Of a DNA stretch of 64,000 nucleotides, positions 8,403 through 17,150 are shown one piece after another. The notes below the pieces were generated by a model. It was not told where the DNA came from. It saw only the letters and a list, made by a program, of their open reading frames with translations, and did no database searches. Both the position numbers and the translations under genes were made by a program. Within the stretch, counting starts at the first letter, position 1. Every line of letters starts with the position of its first letter. This stretch comes from Planococcus donghaensis (lineage in GTDB: Bacteria > Bacillota > Bacilli > Bacillales_A > Planococcaceae). The DNA lies in the NCBI RefSeq assembly GCF_001687665.2, contig NZ_CP016543.2, positions 372,001-436,000 of the forward strand, written 5' to 3'.

Positions 8403-9194
8403 TTACAATGCTTTTAATGATCCACCTTCTACAACGAGCGATTGTCCGGTTAAGTAAGAGTTAGCTGATGATGCAAGAAAAACGATGATTTTGGCAAATT
8501 CCTCCGGTTCTCCATAGCGTCCGGCCGGAATCGATGCTTTGCTTTTTTCCACAATTTGCTCGACACCAATGCCTTGTTTATTTGCAGCAATTTGATCAAG
8601 TTCGGCGACACGATCTGTAGCAAAACGTCCAGGTCCTACAGTGTTGACCAAAATGTTATCGCCCGCGACTTCACGTGCCAAAGTTTTTGCAAACCCAACC
8701 ATACCAGCACGGAAAGTATTCGACAAAATCAATCCATCAATCACTTCTTTAACAGAGGAAGAAGAGACATTTATGATGCGTCCGAATTGCTGTTCTTTCA
8801 TATAAGGAAGAACGGCTCGGGAGGCGCGAATATAGCTTAACAAATTTTGTTCAAACGCTTGGTACCAATCAGCATCTTCCACTGCATCAAAACCACCAGC
8901 TTTTGGACCGCCTGTATTGTTCACCAAAATATCCACACGTCCAAATTGATCGGCTACGAATTGAAACAAATCAAGAATATCTTGTTCTTTCGAGCCGTCG
9001 CAAACGTATGAGAATACTTGGCTGTTACCAGAAGCTTCTTTAATCTCTGCTGCCGTCACATCAAGTGTTTGTTGATTTCGACTTGAGATAACTACAATAG
9101 CGCCTTCTTTAGCGAACTCGAGTGCGATTGCTTTGCCGAGACCTTTACTAGAAGCCATTACAACAACAACTTTGTCTTTAATTCCTAAATCCAC
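8403..9194 (-). CDS. SDR family oxidoreductase
   Basis: 263 residues. Rossmann motif ASSKGLGKAIA (T/AGxxxGxG type), NNTGG (NNAG equivalent) and a YxxxK position altered: the segment SSSVKEVIDGLILSNTFRAGMVGFAK has no Tyr at the usual catalytic place, as in the FabG-like YoxD/YkvO subgroup. C-terminal LTGQSLVVEGGSLKAL is standard. I chose GTG at 9194 because GAAAGGG is eight bases upstream; an in-frame TTG at 9221 has no such site. Substrate unknown. Confidence 0.85.
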   Translation of the reverse strand: MDLGIKDKVVVVMASSKGLGKAIALEFAKEGAIVVISSRNQQTLDVTAAEIKEASGNSQVFSYVCDGSKEQDILDLFQFVADQFGRVDILVNNTGGPKAGGFDAVEDADWYQAFEQNLLSYIRASRAVLPYMKEQQFGRIINVSSSSVKEVIDGLILSNTFRAGMVGFAKTLAREVAGDNILVNTVGPGRFATDRVAELDQIAANKQGIGVEQIVEKSKASIPAGRYGEPEEFAKIIVFLASSANSYLTGQSLVVEGGSLKAL

Positions 9195-9352
9195 TGCATT
9201 CACCCTTTCGTATGTATCCAAGCTTTAGTTTAAAGATAAAAGACCGAGTATTCAAACTTTTATTTTTTTAAATTTCCGTCATAAGTCCAATGGCGTGAAA
9301 CCGGGTAAAATATGATAGGATATAGTTACTGATTAGATTAGGAGTGTTATAA

Positions 9353-10339
9353 ATGGAAGAACGCGAAGTTTTTGATATAACGATTATCGGCGGCGGGCCA
9401 ACAGGCTTGTTTGCTTCCTTTTACGGCGGTATGCGCAAAATGAAAGTGAAAATTATAGACAGTTTGCCACAACTGGGTGGTCAGCTGACTGAATTGTATC
9501 CGGATAAATTCATTTACGATATCGGTGGATTTCCAAAAGTGTTAGCAAAAGATTTAGTGGATAATTTAGTTCAACAAGCAAAGTACGGAGATCCTGAAAT
9601 TTGTTTAGAGGAAACGGTAACTGCTGCTGAACGCCACGAAGACTATTTTGTCATTCAAACAGACAAAGGCCTGCATTATTCAAAAGCAATTTTGTTAACG
9701 GCAGGAGTCGGTGCATTCCAACCGCGTAAACTTGCAGTTGAAGGATGCGAAGCTTTTGAAGGAACATCTCTTCATTATGGAGTAAAAGATTTAACTGTCT
9801 TTAGCGATAAAAAAGTAGTTGTTTTAGGAGGCGGTGATTCAGCCGTTGACTGGTCAATGATGCTTGAAAACGTCGCGTCGCACGTAACCTTGAGCCACCG
9901 CAGAGAGAAAATGACTGCACACGAAGCGAACATTGATGTTTTAATGGCATCTAAAGTAGAAGTGAAAAAACCTTTTGGCGTAAAAGAATTGGTCGGCGAA
10001 AACGGCCAAGTCCGTGAGCTTGTGTTAATTGACAAAGAAGGCAATGAAGAACGTCTTGAAGTGGATCATGTAATTTGTAACTACGGCAACATTACTTCTC
10101 TAGGAGCTATTAAAGAGTGGGGCCTTGAGATGGATAAGAATTCCGTCATCGTTAACTCGAAAATGGAAACAAGTATTCCTGGAATCTATGCTGCAGGAGA
10201 CATTGCAACGTATGAAGGGAAAGTAAAGCTGATCGCTGTTGGTTTCGGTGAAGCACCGACAGCCATTAATAACGCGAAATCTTACTTAGATCCAAAATCT
10301 AAAGTTCAACCCCTACACAGTACGAGCGTTTTCAAATAA
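9353..10339 (+). CDS. yumC: Ferredoxin--NADP+ reductase, thioredoxin-reductase type (YumC)
   Basis: 328 residues. FAD-binding [10 protein letters not shown] at the N terminus, NADPH-binding [14 protein letters not shown] near residue 160 with the following HRR triad ([11 protein letters not shown]), and C-terminal [25 protein letters not shown]. The CxxC of thioredoxin reductase is absent, which defines the type 2 ferredoxin/flavodoxin reductases. Length equals that of the Bacillus enzyme. RBS TAGGAG. It shares a bidirectional terminator with the convergent betaine carrier gene. Confidence 0.93.
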   Translation: MEEREVFDITIIGGGPTGLFASFYGGMRKMKVKIIDSLPQLGGQLTELYPDKFIYDIGGFPKVLAKDLVDNLVQQAKYGDPEICLEETVTAAERHEDYFVIQTDKGLHYSKAILLTAGVGAFQPRKLAVEGCEAFEGTSLHYGVKDLTVFSDKKVVVLGGGDSAVDWSMMLENVASHVTLSHRREKMTAHEANIDVLMASKVEVKKPFGVKELVGENGQVRELVLIDKEGNEERLEVDHVICNYGNITSLGAIKEWGLEMDKNSVIVNSKMETSIPGIYAAGDIATYEGKVKLIAVGFGEAPTAINNAKSYLDPKSKVQPLHSTSVFK

Positions 10340-10340
10340 T

Positions 10341-10377
10341 AAAAAATCCGTTGCCTACAAGAGGCAACGGATTTTTT
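10341..10377. terminator. Bidirectional terminator
   Basis: AAAAAATCCGTTGCCT / AGGCAACGGATTTTTT; serves yumC and, by overlapping its stop codon, the BCCT gene. Confidence 0.9.
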
Positions 10378-11875
10378 ATTGCTTTTTAGAAGTTTTAACT
10401 AATGGATCTTGTGCGGCGGCCTTGAGGAACGACACACCCATTAAGAGAATGACGACAGAAAAGGGCAATGCTGCGATGATCAAAGCGTTTTGAAGACCTT
10501 GTGTACCACCTGTGTAAATAACGATAGCAGCAACCGATGATTGAATAATACCCCACGTGATTTTTACAAGGTTCGGTGGATTTAACATACCACCTGTAGT
10601 CTGCATACCGAGCACGAATGTAGCTGAATCGGCAGAAGTGATAAAGAAAATCGCGATAACGAACAACGTAATATAGGACAGCAAAGTTCCAAGTGGGTAA
10701 TATTGCAGAACACCAAAAGTTGCTGTTTCAATACTGTATTCAGAAATTTTAGCAATGCCGTTTTGCTCAAGGTTTAACGCAGACACGCCAAACACAGCGA
10801 AAAAGATAAAGCAGACTAATGAAGGAACCAATAAGACACCTAGCATAAATTCTTTAATGGTACGTCCTCGAGAAATACGGGCAATAAAGATTCCGACAAA
10901 CGGAGCCCATGAAATCCACCAAGCCCAATAAAACACTGTCCACCCATCGACCCACGCACGTTGATCTTCATTGACTGGTTCCAAATTAAAACTCATCGAA
11001 AAGAAGTTAGTTAAATATCGGCCAATTGTATCGGTAAATGAATTGAAAATATAAAGTGTCGGACCAACAATTAACAACAACACGAGCAAGATAAAAGCAA
11101 GAATCATATTAATGTTACTCAAGTATTTGATGCCGCGGCCAATACCTGACCAAGCTGATCCGATAAAAAGAACGGTCGTTACTGCGAGAATGAGCAATTG
11201 GAAAGCAAATGTATTGGGTGTGCCGAACAAAAATGACAAACCTTCGTTGATTTGTGCAGATCCAAATCCGAGCGTCGAAGCTACGCCGATAATAGTGGCA
11301 AAGACGGCTAGTGTATCAATTAGTTTTCCTAATGGCCCTGCCATTAGCTTTTTCCCGAATAAGGGAATAAGTGTAGCACTTATCAATCCGGGTGCATCGT
11401 TGTGAAATTTAAAATAAGCTAACACTAACGCAACGATGCCATAAATGGCCCATGCATGTAATCCCCAATGAAAAAAAGAAAATTGCATCGCTTCTTGAAT
11501 CGCTTGATCTGATCCGAGTTCAGACTTGGGAGCATTTTTAAAGGCATGAGAAATCGGTTCAGCGGTTGTCCAAAAAACTAATCCCATCCCCATGCCTGCA
11601 CTAAATAGCATCGCAAACCAAGAAATAAGAGAAAACTCAGGCTTGTCGCCAGGTTTTCCTAATTTCAAATTCGCAAATCGAGAAAAGATTAAATAGACGC
11701 AGAAAGTCAAAATTAAGAATACGGTTAAAAGGTAGTACCAACCAAACGTGCTGGAAATAGCAGAAGTCCATTCACCTGTTTGGATTTTAAAGCCTTCTGG
11801 GGAGATAAGACCCCAGGCAAGCATGCCTAAACAAATTAATAATGAAGTCCAAAAAACAATTGTTACATTTTTCAA
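10376..11875 (-). CDS. opuD: BCCT family glycine betaine transporter (OpuD-like)
   Basis: 499 residues with twelve predicted helices. The family signature GWTVFYWAWWISWAP followed by ARISRGRTIKEF is complete, including the Trp pair that forms the aromatic cage for trimethylammonium groups. MGLVFWTTAEP and a GMGMG glycine stretch mark helix 3. Sodium-coupled import of betaine for osmoprotection is the expected role. TTG start with AAGGAGAG upstream. A second BCCT gene lies at 56394-57944. Confidence 0.9.
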   Translation of the reverse strand: MKNVTIVFWTSLLICLGMLAWGLISPEGFKIQTGEWTSAISSTFGWYYLLTVFLILTFCVYLIFSRFANLKLGKPGDKPEFSLISWFAMLFSAGMGMGLVFWTTAEPISHAFKNAPKSELGSDQAIQEAMQFSFFHWGLHAWAIYGIVALVLAYFKFHNDAPGLISATLIPLFGKKLMAGPLGKLIDTLAVFATIIGVASTLGFGSAQINEGLSFLFGTPNTFAFQLLILAVTTVLFIGSAWSGIGRGIKYLSNINMILAFILLVLLLIVGPTLYIFNSFTDTIGRYLTNFFSMSFNLEPVNEDQRAWVDGWTVFYWAWWISWAPFVGIFIARISRGRTIKEFMLGVLLVPSLVCFIFFAVFGVSALNLEQNGIAKISEYSIETATFGVLQYYPLGTLLSYITLFVIAIFFITSADSATFVLGMQTTGGMLNPPNLVKITWGIIQSSVAAIVIYTGGTQGLQNALIIAALPFSVVILLMGVSFLKAAAQDPLVKTSKKQ

Positions 11876-11982
11876 TAGTCTCTCTCCTTTTCTTTTCTGT
11901 TAAATAACTTTTTCTTTTTCCCGGATTTCTGAAATTTAAACAGTTTGCCGTTAATTTTTTAGTGCATAGCTGTTGTTAGTTA

Positions 11983-11999
11983 TATTACATTTTGTAATA
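11983..11999. promoter_or_regulatory. Palindromic operator candidate TATTACA-TTT-TGTAATA
   Basis: A perfect 7-3-7 inverted repeat between the divergent opuD and yocH-like genes. No binding protein is identified. Confidence 0.35.
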
Positions 12000-12112
12000 A
12001 AGTGAAATTCTGTGTCATGAAATTGTTATGTTCTATCTGTCGTTTTGACATGTTGTTGACATGTGGAGGTGTTAGTATAGTTTTTGTTAGTGAAAAGGAG
12101 GAATTTCAATTT

Positions 12113-12883
12113 ATGAAAAAGCAAATCGTTACACTAACTGCTATCGCAGCATTAAGTGTGGGAGCAGCTACTACAGCTAGCGCTTCATCATCATATACAG
12201 TTCAATCAGGTGACACTCTATGGGGAATTTCGCAAGATAACAATGTATCAGTAGAAAGCTTAAAAGGGTGGAACGATTTATCATCAGATTTAATCTTCCC
12301 GAACCAAGCACTTGAAATTGATGGGCAAGCAACATCAAAAACAACATCAGACAACTCAACATATACAGTAAAATCAGGTGACACATTATTTGAAATTGCA
12401 AGTGCTCATGGAATTTCAGTAGACAGCTTAATGAGCTGGAACGGTATTTCTAGTACGTTAATTTATCCTGGTGAAACATTTACAGTTAAAGGTGGTACTG
12501 CAGCGCCAGCACCAGCGAAATCGACTGCACCAGCATCAGCTCCAGCAAGTGCGCCTGCTGAGAAAGCACCAACGCAAGCTTCGACACAAGCTGGTAAAAC
12601 AATGACAGTTTCTGCGACAGCTTATACAGCTTATTGCGCAGGATGTTCTGGAACTACAGCGACAGGTATTGACCTTCGCGCAAATCCTAACCAAAAAGTA
12701 ATCGCAGTGGATCCTTCAGTTATTCCACTAGGCTCTAAAGTTTGGGTTGAAGGTTACGGAGAAGCAATCGCTGGTGATACTGGCGGCGCGATAAAAGGCA
12801 ACAAAATTGATGTCTTTATCCCAACACAAAGCGAAGCTCTACAATGGGGCCGCAAAAACATTACAATTAAAGTCTTAAACTAA
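12113..12883 (+). CDS. yocH: Secreted LysM-3D domain cell-wall protein (YocH-like)
   Basis: 256 residues. The start at 12113 gives a proper signal peptide (MKKQIVTLTAIAALSVG, cleavage after ASA) and has AAGGAGG ten bases upstream; an earlier in-frame start would bury it. Two LysM repeats (YTVQSGDTLWGISQDN near 28 and YTVKSGDTLFEIASAH near 84) bind peptidoglycan. An Ala/Pro linker leads to a 3D domain with its three Asp motifs (VDP, GDTGG, NKIDVF), shared with lytic transglycosylases. Likely a cell-wall turnover enzyme; in B. subtilis yocH belongs to the WalRK regulon. Confidence 0.9.
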   Translation: MKKQIVTLTAIAALSVGAATTASASSSYTVQSGDTLWGISQDNNVSVESLKGWNDLSSDLIFPNQALEIDGQATSKTTSDNSTYTVKSGDTLFEIASAHGISVDSLMSWNGISSTLIYPGETFTVKGGTAAPAPAKSTAPASAPASAPAEKAPTQASTQAGKTMTVSATAYTAYCAGCSGTTATGIDLRANPNQKVIAVDPSVIPLGSKVWVEGYGEAIAGDTGGAIKGNKIDVFIPTQSEALQWGRKNITIKVLN

Positions 12884-12899
12884 AATAACGATGCTACAA

Positions 12900-12932
12900 A
12901 GCCGAGGTGTCCATTCCCTTGGCTCTTTTTTT
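12900..12932 (+). terminator. Terminator of yocH
   Basis: AGCCGAGG / CCTTGGCT (one G-U pair) then seven T. Confidence 0.8.
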
Positions 12933-13064
12933 GCTCTAATTAGTTGAATGAAAATTCTGATATTTATTAGCAATTATACGATAACTGCTATACACTAAAA
13001 GAGCAGGTGATCGTCAGTAAATCCGTAAGTGGAAAGTATATATCCATTAGGAGGAGGATGCGAC

Positions 13065-13538
13065 ATGACAGTAGAAATCAAAGAAATCCAAGATTTGAAA
13101 AAGCTGGACGTTTCAAAACTGGTAGAAGAAAGTGAAGCGGAAGGCTATCGCTTTTTAAGAAGACTTGTAGACCAGTATGAAGATGGTAGCAATACCTTTA
13201 ATAAACCTGCGGAAGTTTTATACGGAGTATGGGATCATCATGACCAGTTAGTGGCAATTGGCGGATTAAATCGTGACCCGTATTCGAGTAAAAATGGAGT
13301 AGGAAGACTACGAAGGTTTTATATTTCTGCAAATTCTCGTAGACAAGGCATTGGTACAAAGTTATTACAAAAAATTATTGAAGATGCGAAAGGTCATTTC
13401 CACGAACTTGTTGTGCGAACAGATTCTTCAGCGGCAGACGCGTTTTATAGAGCCAATGGCTTTTCGGGAGACCTTGGCTTACCAGAAGCTACGCACGGCA
13501 TGGTTTTAGAACAGGAACAACGAAAAAAGGCTGAGTAA
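13065..13538 (+). CDS. GNAT family N-acetyltransferase
   Basis: 157 residues. Motif A RRFYISANSRRQGIGTKLLQ carries the R/Q-x-x-G-x-G/A acetyl-CoA loop, and DAFYRANGF is the usual C-terminal GNAT element. ATG at 13065 follows AGGAGGAGG (13049-13057). Acceptor substrate unknown. Ends in a perfect 22-bp palindromic terminator. Confidence 0.85.
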   Translation: MTVEIKEIQDLKKLDVSKLVEESEAEGYRFLRRLVDQYEDGSNTFNKPAEVLYGVWDHHDQLVAIGGLNRDPYSSKNGVGRLRRFYISANSRRQGIGTKLLQKIIEDAKGHFHELVVRTDSSAADAFYRANGFSGDLGLPEATHGMVLEQEQRKKAE

Positions 13539-13551
13539 CACCTTCAGACAA

Positions 13552-13578
13552 ACGGCTTGCAGCTGCAAGCCGTTTTAT
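13552..13578 (+). terminator. Terminator
   Basis: ACGGCTTGCAG / CTGCAAGCCGT palindrome followed by TTTT. Confidence 0.75.
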
Positions 13579-13676
13579 TATGTCTAGAATTAATTGGAGA
13601 AGCTCGTCCGGTTTGTTGAAATGTATGGTAACGTAAAAAGAGTTGATTAATTTGTAAATAAGATAGGAGCGATTGC

Positions 13677-14090
13677 ATGGAAATGTCAAATTGGAAAGGC
13701 GCTGCAGGCGTCTGTATTAATGAAAAAAATGAAGTGCTACTAGTGTTGCAGGGAGTTCCTGGAGAAGAAAAAAAGTGGACAGTACCAGCAGGTGGAATTG
13801 AAGGGGAAGAAACGGTTGAACAATGCTGCACGCGAGAATTTTTTGAAGAAACGGGATTGACTGTTCGAGTGGTCGAGGAGTTGAGCACTCGTGCAGGAGA
13901 ATACGAAGATTCAAAAGTGTCTTTTGAAGTGGTTTATTTCAAAGTGGAAGTGACGGGGGGAGAAATTGTTCTTCATGAAGAAGATGAGTGGATCGCTGAT
14001 GTGGCGTGGAAACCGATTGCTGAACTTCGGGAATTAGAACTGGCTTATCCAGACGATGCTGAACTCATTGAATCACTAGTGGTACAGTAA
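13677..14090 (+). CDS. Nudix hydrolase
   Basis: 137 residues. The Nudix box is intact: G-x5-E-x7-REFFEETGL, starting at GGIEGEETVEQ near residue 40. Such enzymes hydrolyse nucleoside diphosphates linked to another moiety. The N-terminal WKGAAGVCINEKNEVLLV is the usual first strand. RBS TAGGAG. The substrate cannot be predicted. Confidence 0.88.
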   Translation: MEMSNWKGAAGVCINEKNEVLLVLQGVPGEEKKWTVPAGGIEGEETVEQCCTREFFEETGLTVRVVEELSTRAGEYEDSKVSFEVVYFKVEVTGGEIVLHEEDEWIADVAWKPIAELRELELAYPDDAELIESLVVQ

Positions 14091-14154
14091 ACAGGATTAT
14101 AAAATCAAGGAGCGGGTAATTAGGGTGTAACAACAATCCGAGGAGGTGTTTTGG

Positions 14155-14322
14155 ATGAAGAAGGACCGTGAAAACAAAGAAGGAGAACAACTGATTCCAG
14201 AAGTTGAACCACGGCGAAACATGCCACCTGAAAAAGAGATTGATCCGATGCCAGACAGAGATTTAGAGTATAAAGAAAACTCCAATGAAAAATACAGAGA
14301 CAATACGCAACAAAAAGAGTAG
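14155..14322 (+). CDS. Small hydrophilic protein, 55 aa
   Basis: Starts MKKDRENKEGEQ and is rich in Glu, Lys, Pro and Asn with no hydrophobic segment, so probably unstructured. Support comes from a strong RBS (GAGGAGGT at 14140-14147, spacing about seven) and a terminator whose left arm begins at its stop codon. No family recognised. Confidence 0.6.
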   Translation: MKKDRENKEGEQLIPEVEPRRNMPPEKEIDPMPDRDLEYKENSNEKYRDNTQQKE

Positions 14323-14348
14323 GCAAGCCAAATATTGGCTTGCCTTTT
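14322..14348 (+). terminator. Terminator of the 55-aa gene
   Basis: GGCAAGCCA-AATAT-TGGCTTGCC then TTTT. Confidence 0.75.
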
Positions 14349-14381
14349 GCAGCGGAACAACTGCTGAAAGGGGATTACTAA

Positions 14382-15320
14382 ATGCCTCAATATGTTTTCA
14401 AACATGCAGTGTGGAACGAAGAAGGTGAGGGAAATGCCGATTTTCGTAAATACCTGCCGGAAAATGAAAAAATGAAAAATTGGATGGATCAATCGGAAAA
14501 TCCAGCGGTTAATATTCTTCATACGCATACAGTTGCCCGTGGCAAGGAATCTTTGTGGGGGTCGTTAATATATAAACAAAGTGCAACTTCTAAAAGATCT
14601 CGTGAAGTATTTCACTTTTATTTATCTAAAAATGTTTTTGTCACCAGTAAAATTGATTTCGAACAAGACGCAGATTTAGATAAGGATGAAATCTTGCATC
14701 AGATGGAAAGTGCGGCATCTTCTATAGAAGTCATGATGATTATTCTTGGTGAGATGGTTGCATCGATTTTGCATAAAATAGACAGCTTTGAAGAACGTCT
14801 ACATGATTTGTTGTGGGCAGTGAAAGAACAGAACAATAAAAAAACATTTGGAGAAATTGAAAATGCACGCCATGAAATTTTATTGTGGAAACATTTAATT
14901 ATGGGATTTCAAGAAATAAAAATGGCAATTGAAGAAACCTTTGGAAAAGAGGTTATAGGACAAGTAGAATACCGTCGAACAGCTACACGTATCGAGCGTT
15001 GTGTAATGCTTGTTAATTCATATGAAGATGAAATAAATAATATGGTTGATATCGAAAACGTAGTCGCCAATTATCGAGGCAATGAGATTATGAAAACGTT
15101 AACGGTCTTAACGACATTGTTTACTCCTGTTATGGCGTGGGGAGCTTTATGGGGAATGAATTTTGAAAATATGCCTGAGTTGAAATGGCAGTTCGGATAT
15201 CTTGGCTCTGTATTCATTATTTTAGGATCGACATTTGTTCTCTACCTATACCTTAAACAAAAAGGATGGATGGGGGATATTTTGCAATCGATTGGGAAAA
15301 ACGCACCTAAGAAAAAATAA
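14382..15320 (+). CDS. corA: CorA family divalent cation transporter
   Basis: 312 residues. Long helical cytoplasmic domain, then two C-terminal membrane helices joined by the invariant GMN selectivity motif (GALWGMNFENMPELKW) and a basic tail ending in KKK. This is the CorA Mg2+/Co2+ channel architecture. RBS AAAGGGG. Its stop lies in a terminator shared with the convergent gene. Confidence 0.92.
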   Translation: MPQYVFKHAVWNEEGEGNADFRKYLPENEKMKNWMDQSENPAVNILHTHTVARGKESLWGSLIYKQSATSKRSREVFHFYLSKNVFVTSKIDFEQDADLDKDEILHQMESAASSIEVMMIILGEMVASILHKIDSFEERLHDLLWAVKEQNNKKTFGEIENARHEILLWKHLIMGFQEIKMAIEETFGKEVIGQVEYRRTATRIERCVMLVNSYEDEINNMVDIENVVANYRGNEIMKTLTVLTTLFTPVMAWGALWGMNFENMPELKWQFGYLGSVFIILGSTFVLYLYLKQKGWMGDILQSIGKNAPKKK

Positions 15321-15362
15321 GGCGAAAGCAGGAACCAATGGATCCCTGCTTTCGCCTTATTT
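15318..15362. terminator. Bidirectional terminator
   Basis: AAGGCGAAAGCAGG / CCTGCTTTCGCCTT, spanning the ends of corA and the convergent coiled-coil gene. Confidence 0.85.
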
Positions 15363-15668
15363 TGCTTTATCGTTCTCAAGTTCTTGCAATAGTTCGGTAT
15401 AAGAATGCAAATCTTGATCTCCGTGTTTTTCAATGTAATCTGTGATCAATGCTTTTAATTCTCTTCGTTGTCTTTCGACTGCTACGAGTTTCTCTTTCAT
15501 CGATTGTCGTTTCCATAGCTCTGCGTCTTCAACATCTTCCATTTTTTCGAGCATATCGATTTCGGCGAGCAACACTAAAGCTTCGGTTTTTTTAGCTTCG
15601 TACTTTTTTAATGCTTTCTCAACTTTTCGGGTATCGTTGTCAAAAGTCAATTTAGAGTACATGGACAT
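15357..15668 (-). CDS. Hypothetical coiled-coil protein, 103 aa
   Basis: Almost entirely charged helix (repeated Lys/Glu with Leu every third or fourth residue from about residue 15 to 90), no membrane span or signal peptide. RBS AAAGGTGG. I recognise no family. Convergent with corA and sharing its terminator. Confidence 0.6.
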   Translation of the reverse strand: MSMYSKLTFDNDTRKVEKALKKYEAKKTEALVLLAEIDMLEKMEDVEDAELWKRQSMKEKLVAVERQRRELKALITDYIEKHGDQDLHSYTELLQELENDKAK

Positions 15669-15843
15669 GCTTTAACCACCTTTCAACGAAAGTGCTTTTA
15701 GTTTATTTATACCCGGATTTCTTGAGTAATATCCCTCTTTTGAATATCTATAAAATAATTTTTGCGGGAATAGGGAATCTCTATAAAGCTATGGCATAAT
15801 GAAAGGACATAAATTGATAAAAATTAAAAAAAGGTGGATACAC

Positions 15844-16605
15844 ATGCCAGCTATCGGAGAAATTCCAAAAAATATAAATGCATTAAATGCCTTGGATGTT
15901 ATAGGGGAAACAATTATTATTGCGGATAGTTCCTATATTATTAGATGGATGAATTCTGAAGCATGTCGATTATTAAGTCAAGTCGCTCCTATGTACAATT
16001 TGTCTGACTGCAAAGATATGATTGGGAAGAGTATGGACGCTTTTCACAAAAATCCGCAGCATCAAAAAGGGGTTATGAAAAAATTAGAGGGAACTCATCG
16101 CACACGCATATCCATTCGCAACCAAGTAATGGCGGACATCGTAGTAACCCCGATTCTAGGTAATAGCGATGAACCAGAAGGCTATATTGTGATGTTGATG
16201 GATGTTACAACCCAAGCTGCTGAACAACAACGAAATGAACAGTTGATTAAAGAATTGTCCATTCCTATATTGAGTGTTTGGAATAAAACAATCGCGCTCC
16301 CACTGATTGGTGCGTTTGATAAAAGTCGCACCGATCATCTTATTTCTACCGTTTTAATGAGATGCGCTGAGGAGAAAATCGAGTATGTGTTGATAGATTT
16401 GAGTGGGATTAAAGAGTTTGAGGATCAAATTCGGCATCAAATTCAAATGATGACTGATACGTTAGATTTAATTGGGGCCACGTGTATTCTAGTGGGAATT
16501 AGCCCGAAGTTAGCTATGTCCATTGTGCACTTAAATAGCAATACTCCAATATTTAGTACTACTCATGAAGGATTAAAACATATTATGCATATGCAAAGCC
16601 AATAA
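15844..16605 (+). CDS. PAS-STAS protein (RsbR-like)
   Basis: 253 residues. N-terminal PAS-like sensor domain (about 15-125: IIIADSSYIIRWMNSEA, VTPILGNSDEPEGYIVMLMDVT) and a C-terminal STAS domain (about 140-250: ELSIPILSVWNKTIALPLIG, VLIDLSGI). This is the plan of RsbR co-antagonists of the sigma-B stressosome. The two threonines phosphorylated in RsbRA appear to be replaced (see findings). Start at 15844 follows AAGGTGG (15831-15837); an upstream ATG at 15799 lacks an RBS. No rsbS or rsbT is adjacent. Confidence 0.75.
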   Translation: MPAIGEIPKNINALNALDVIGETIIIADSSYIIRWMNSEACRLLSQVAPMYNLSDCKDMIGKSMDAFHKNPQHQKGVMKKLEGTHRTRISIRNQVMADIVVTPILGNSDEPEGYIVMLMDVTTQAAEQQRNEQLIKELSIPILSVWNKTIALPLIGAFDKSRTDHLISTVLMRCAEEKIEYVLIDLSGIKEFEDQIRHQIQMMTDTLDLIGATCILVGISPKLAMSIVHLNSNTPIFSTTHEGLKHIMHMQSQ

Positions 16606-16643
16606 AAAAGAGCTTATCCAGTAAATGGGATAAGCTCTTTTTT
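16604..16643. terminator. Bidirectional terminator
   Basis: AAAAAAGAGCTTATCC / GGGATAAGCTCTTTTTT. Confidence 0.85.
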
Positions 16644-16705
16644 AAAAAATAGAATTGTAATGTTGATAGCTGACTTTACAAGTTGTGTATTTCAACATCA
16701 CTTGT

Positions 16706-17020
16706 TTAGACTGGATCTATCCAAGTTTGTGACCACTTCTGAATTTCGTCCATCACTGGTTTTAAAGAGCGTCCTTTTTCGGTTAAAGCATATTCAATAC
16801 GTACTGGTGTTTCGGGATAAATGGTTCGTGTGATCAAACCTTCTACTTCCAAGTTTTTTAAACGTTCGGATAGCAAGCGACCACTAACCCCAATTACTTC
16901 TGTTAAATGGCTAAAACGTTGTGGGCCGGATAACAATTGATAAATAATGAGGCCGGTCCAGCGTTGACTGAGCAGAGAGATTGCTGTCTCAAAACGAGGG
17001 CAAATGATGGAAGTATCCAT
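16706..17020 (-). CDS. HxlR family regulator (YodB/CatR-like thiol sensor)
   Basis: 104 residues. Winged helix with RWTGLIIYQLLSGPQRFSHL, LSERLKNLEVEGLITR and VRIEYALTEKGRSL, the HxlR pattern. With the start at 17020 (AAGGAG eight bases upstream) a Cys falls at residue 7, in CPRFETA, exactly where YodB and CatR carry their quinone-sensing Cys. It is divergent from a CatE-like dioxygenase gene, as expected of its target. Repression relieved by thiol oxidation is inference from the family. Confidence 0.8.
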   Translation of the reverse strand: MDTSIICPRFETAISLLSQRWTGLIIYQLLSGPQRFSHLTEVIGVSGRLLSERLKNLEVEGLITRTIYPETPVRIEYALTEKGRSLKPVMDEIQKWSQTWIDPV

Positions 17021-17083
17021 ACTCATCACTCCTTTTCATTAATAGTAGCATACAAAAGGGATATTTTAAAAGAATCTAGTTAC

Positions 17084-17112
17084 TTGAAGTTTAGTTATTA
17101 TAAAAGTATACT
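17084..17112 (+). promoter_or_regulatory. Promoter of the CatE-like gene
   Basis: TTGAAG (17084-17089), 17-base spacer, TATACT (17107-17112). Confidence 0.65.
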
Positions 17113-17113
17113 A

Positions 17114-17130
17114 AGTTACATAAAGTAACT
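17114..17130. promoter_or_regulatory. Operator candidate AGTTAC-N5-GTAACT
   Basis: A perfect inverted repeat over the predicted transcription start. A further AGTTAC occurs at 17079-17084, next to the -35. The known YodB/CatR site also contains TAGTTAC. Likely bound by the divergent HxlR protein. Confidence 0.6.
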
Positions 17131-17150
17131 ATATTGAAGAGGTGGAAAAA

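Noticed and set aside
12045..12081. Two TTGACA hexamers as promoters of yocH
   Set aside because: Neither has a -10 at 16-18 bases: spacers to TATAGT are 25 and 14.
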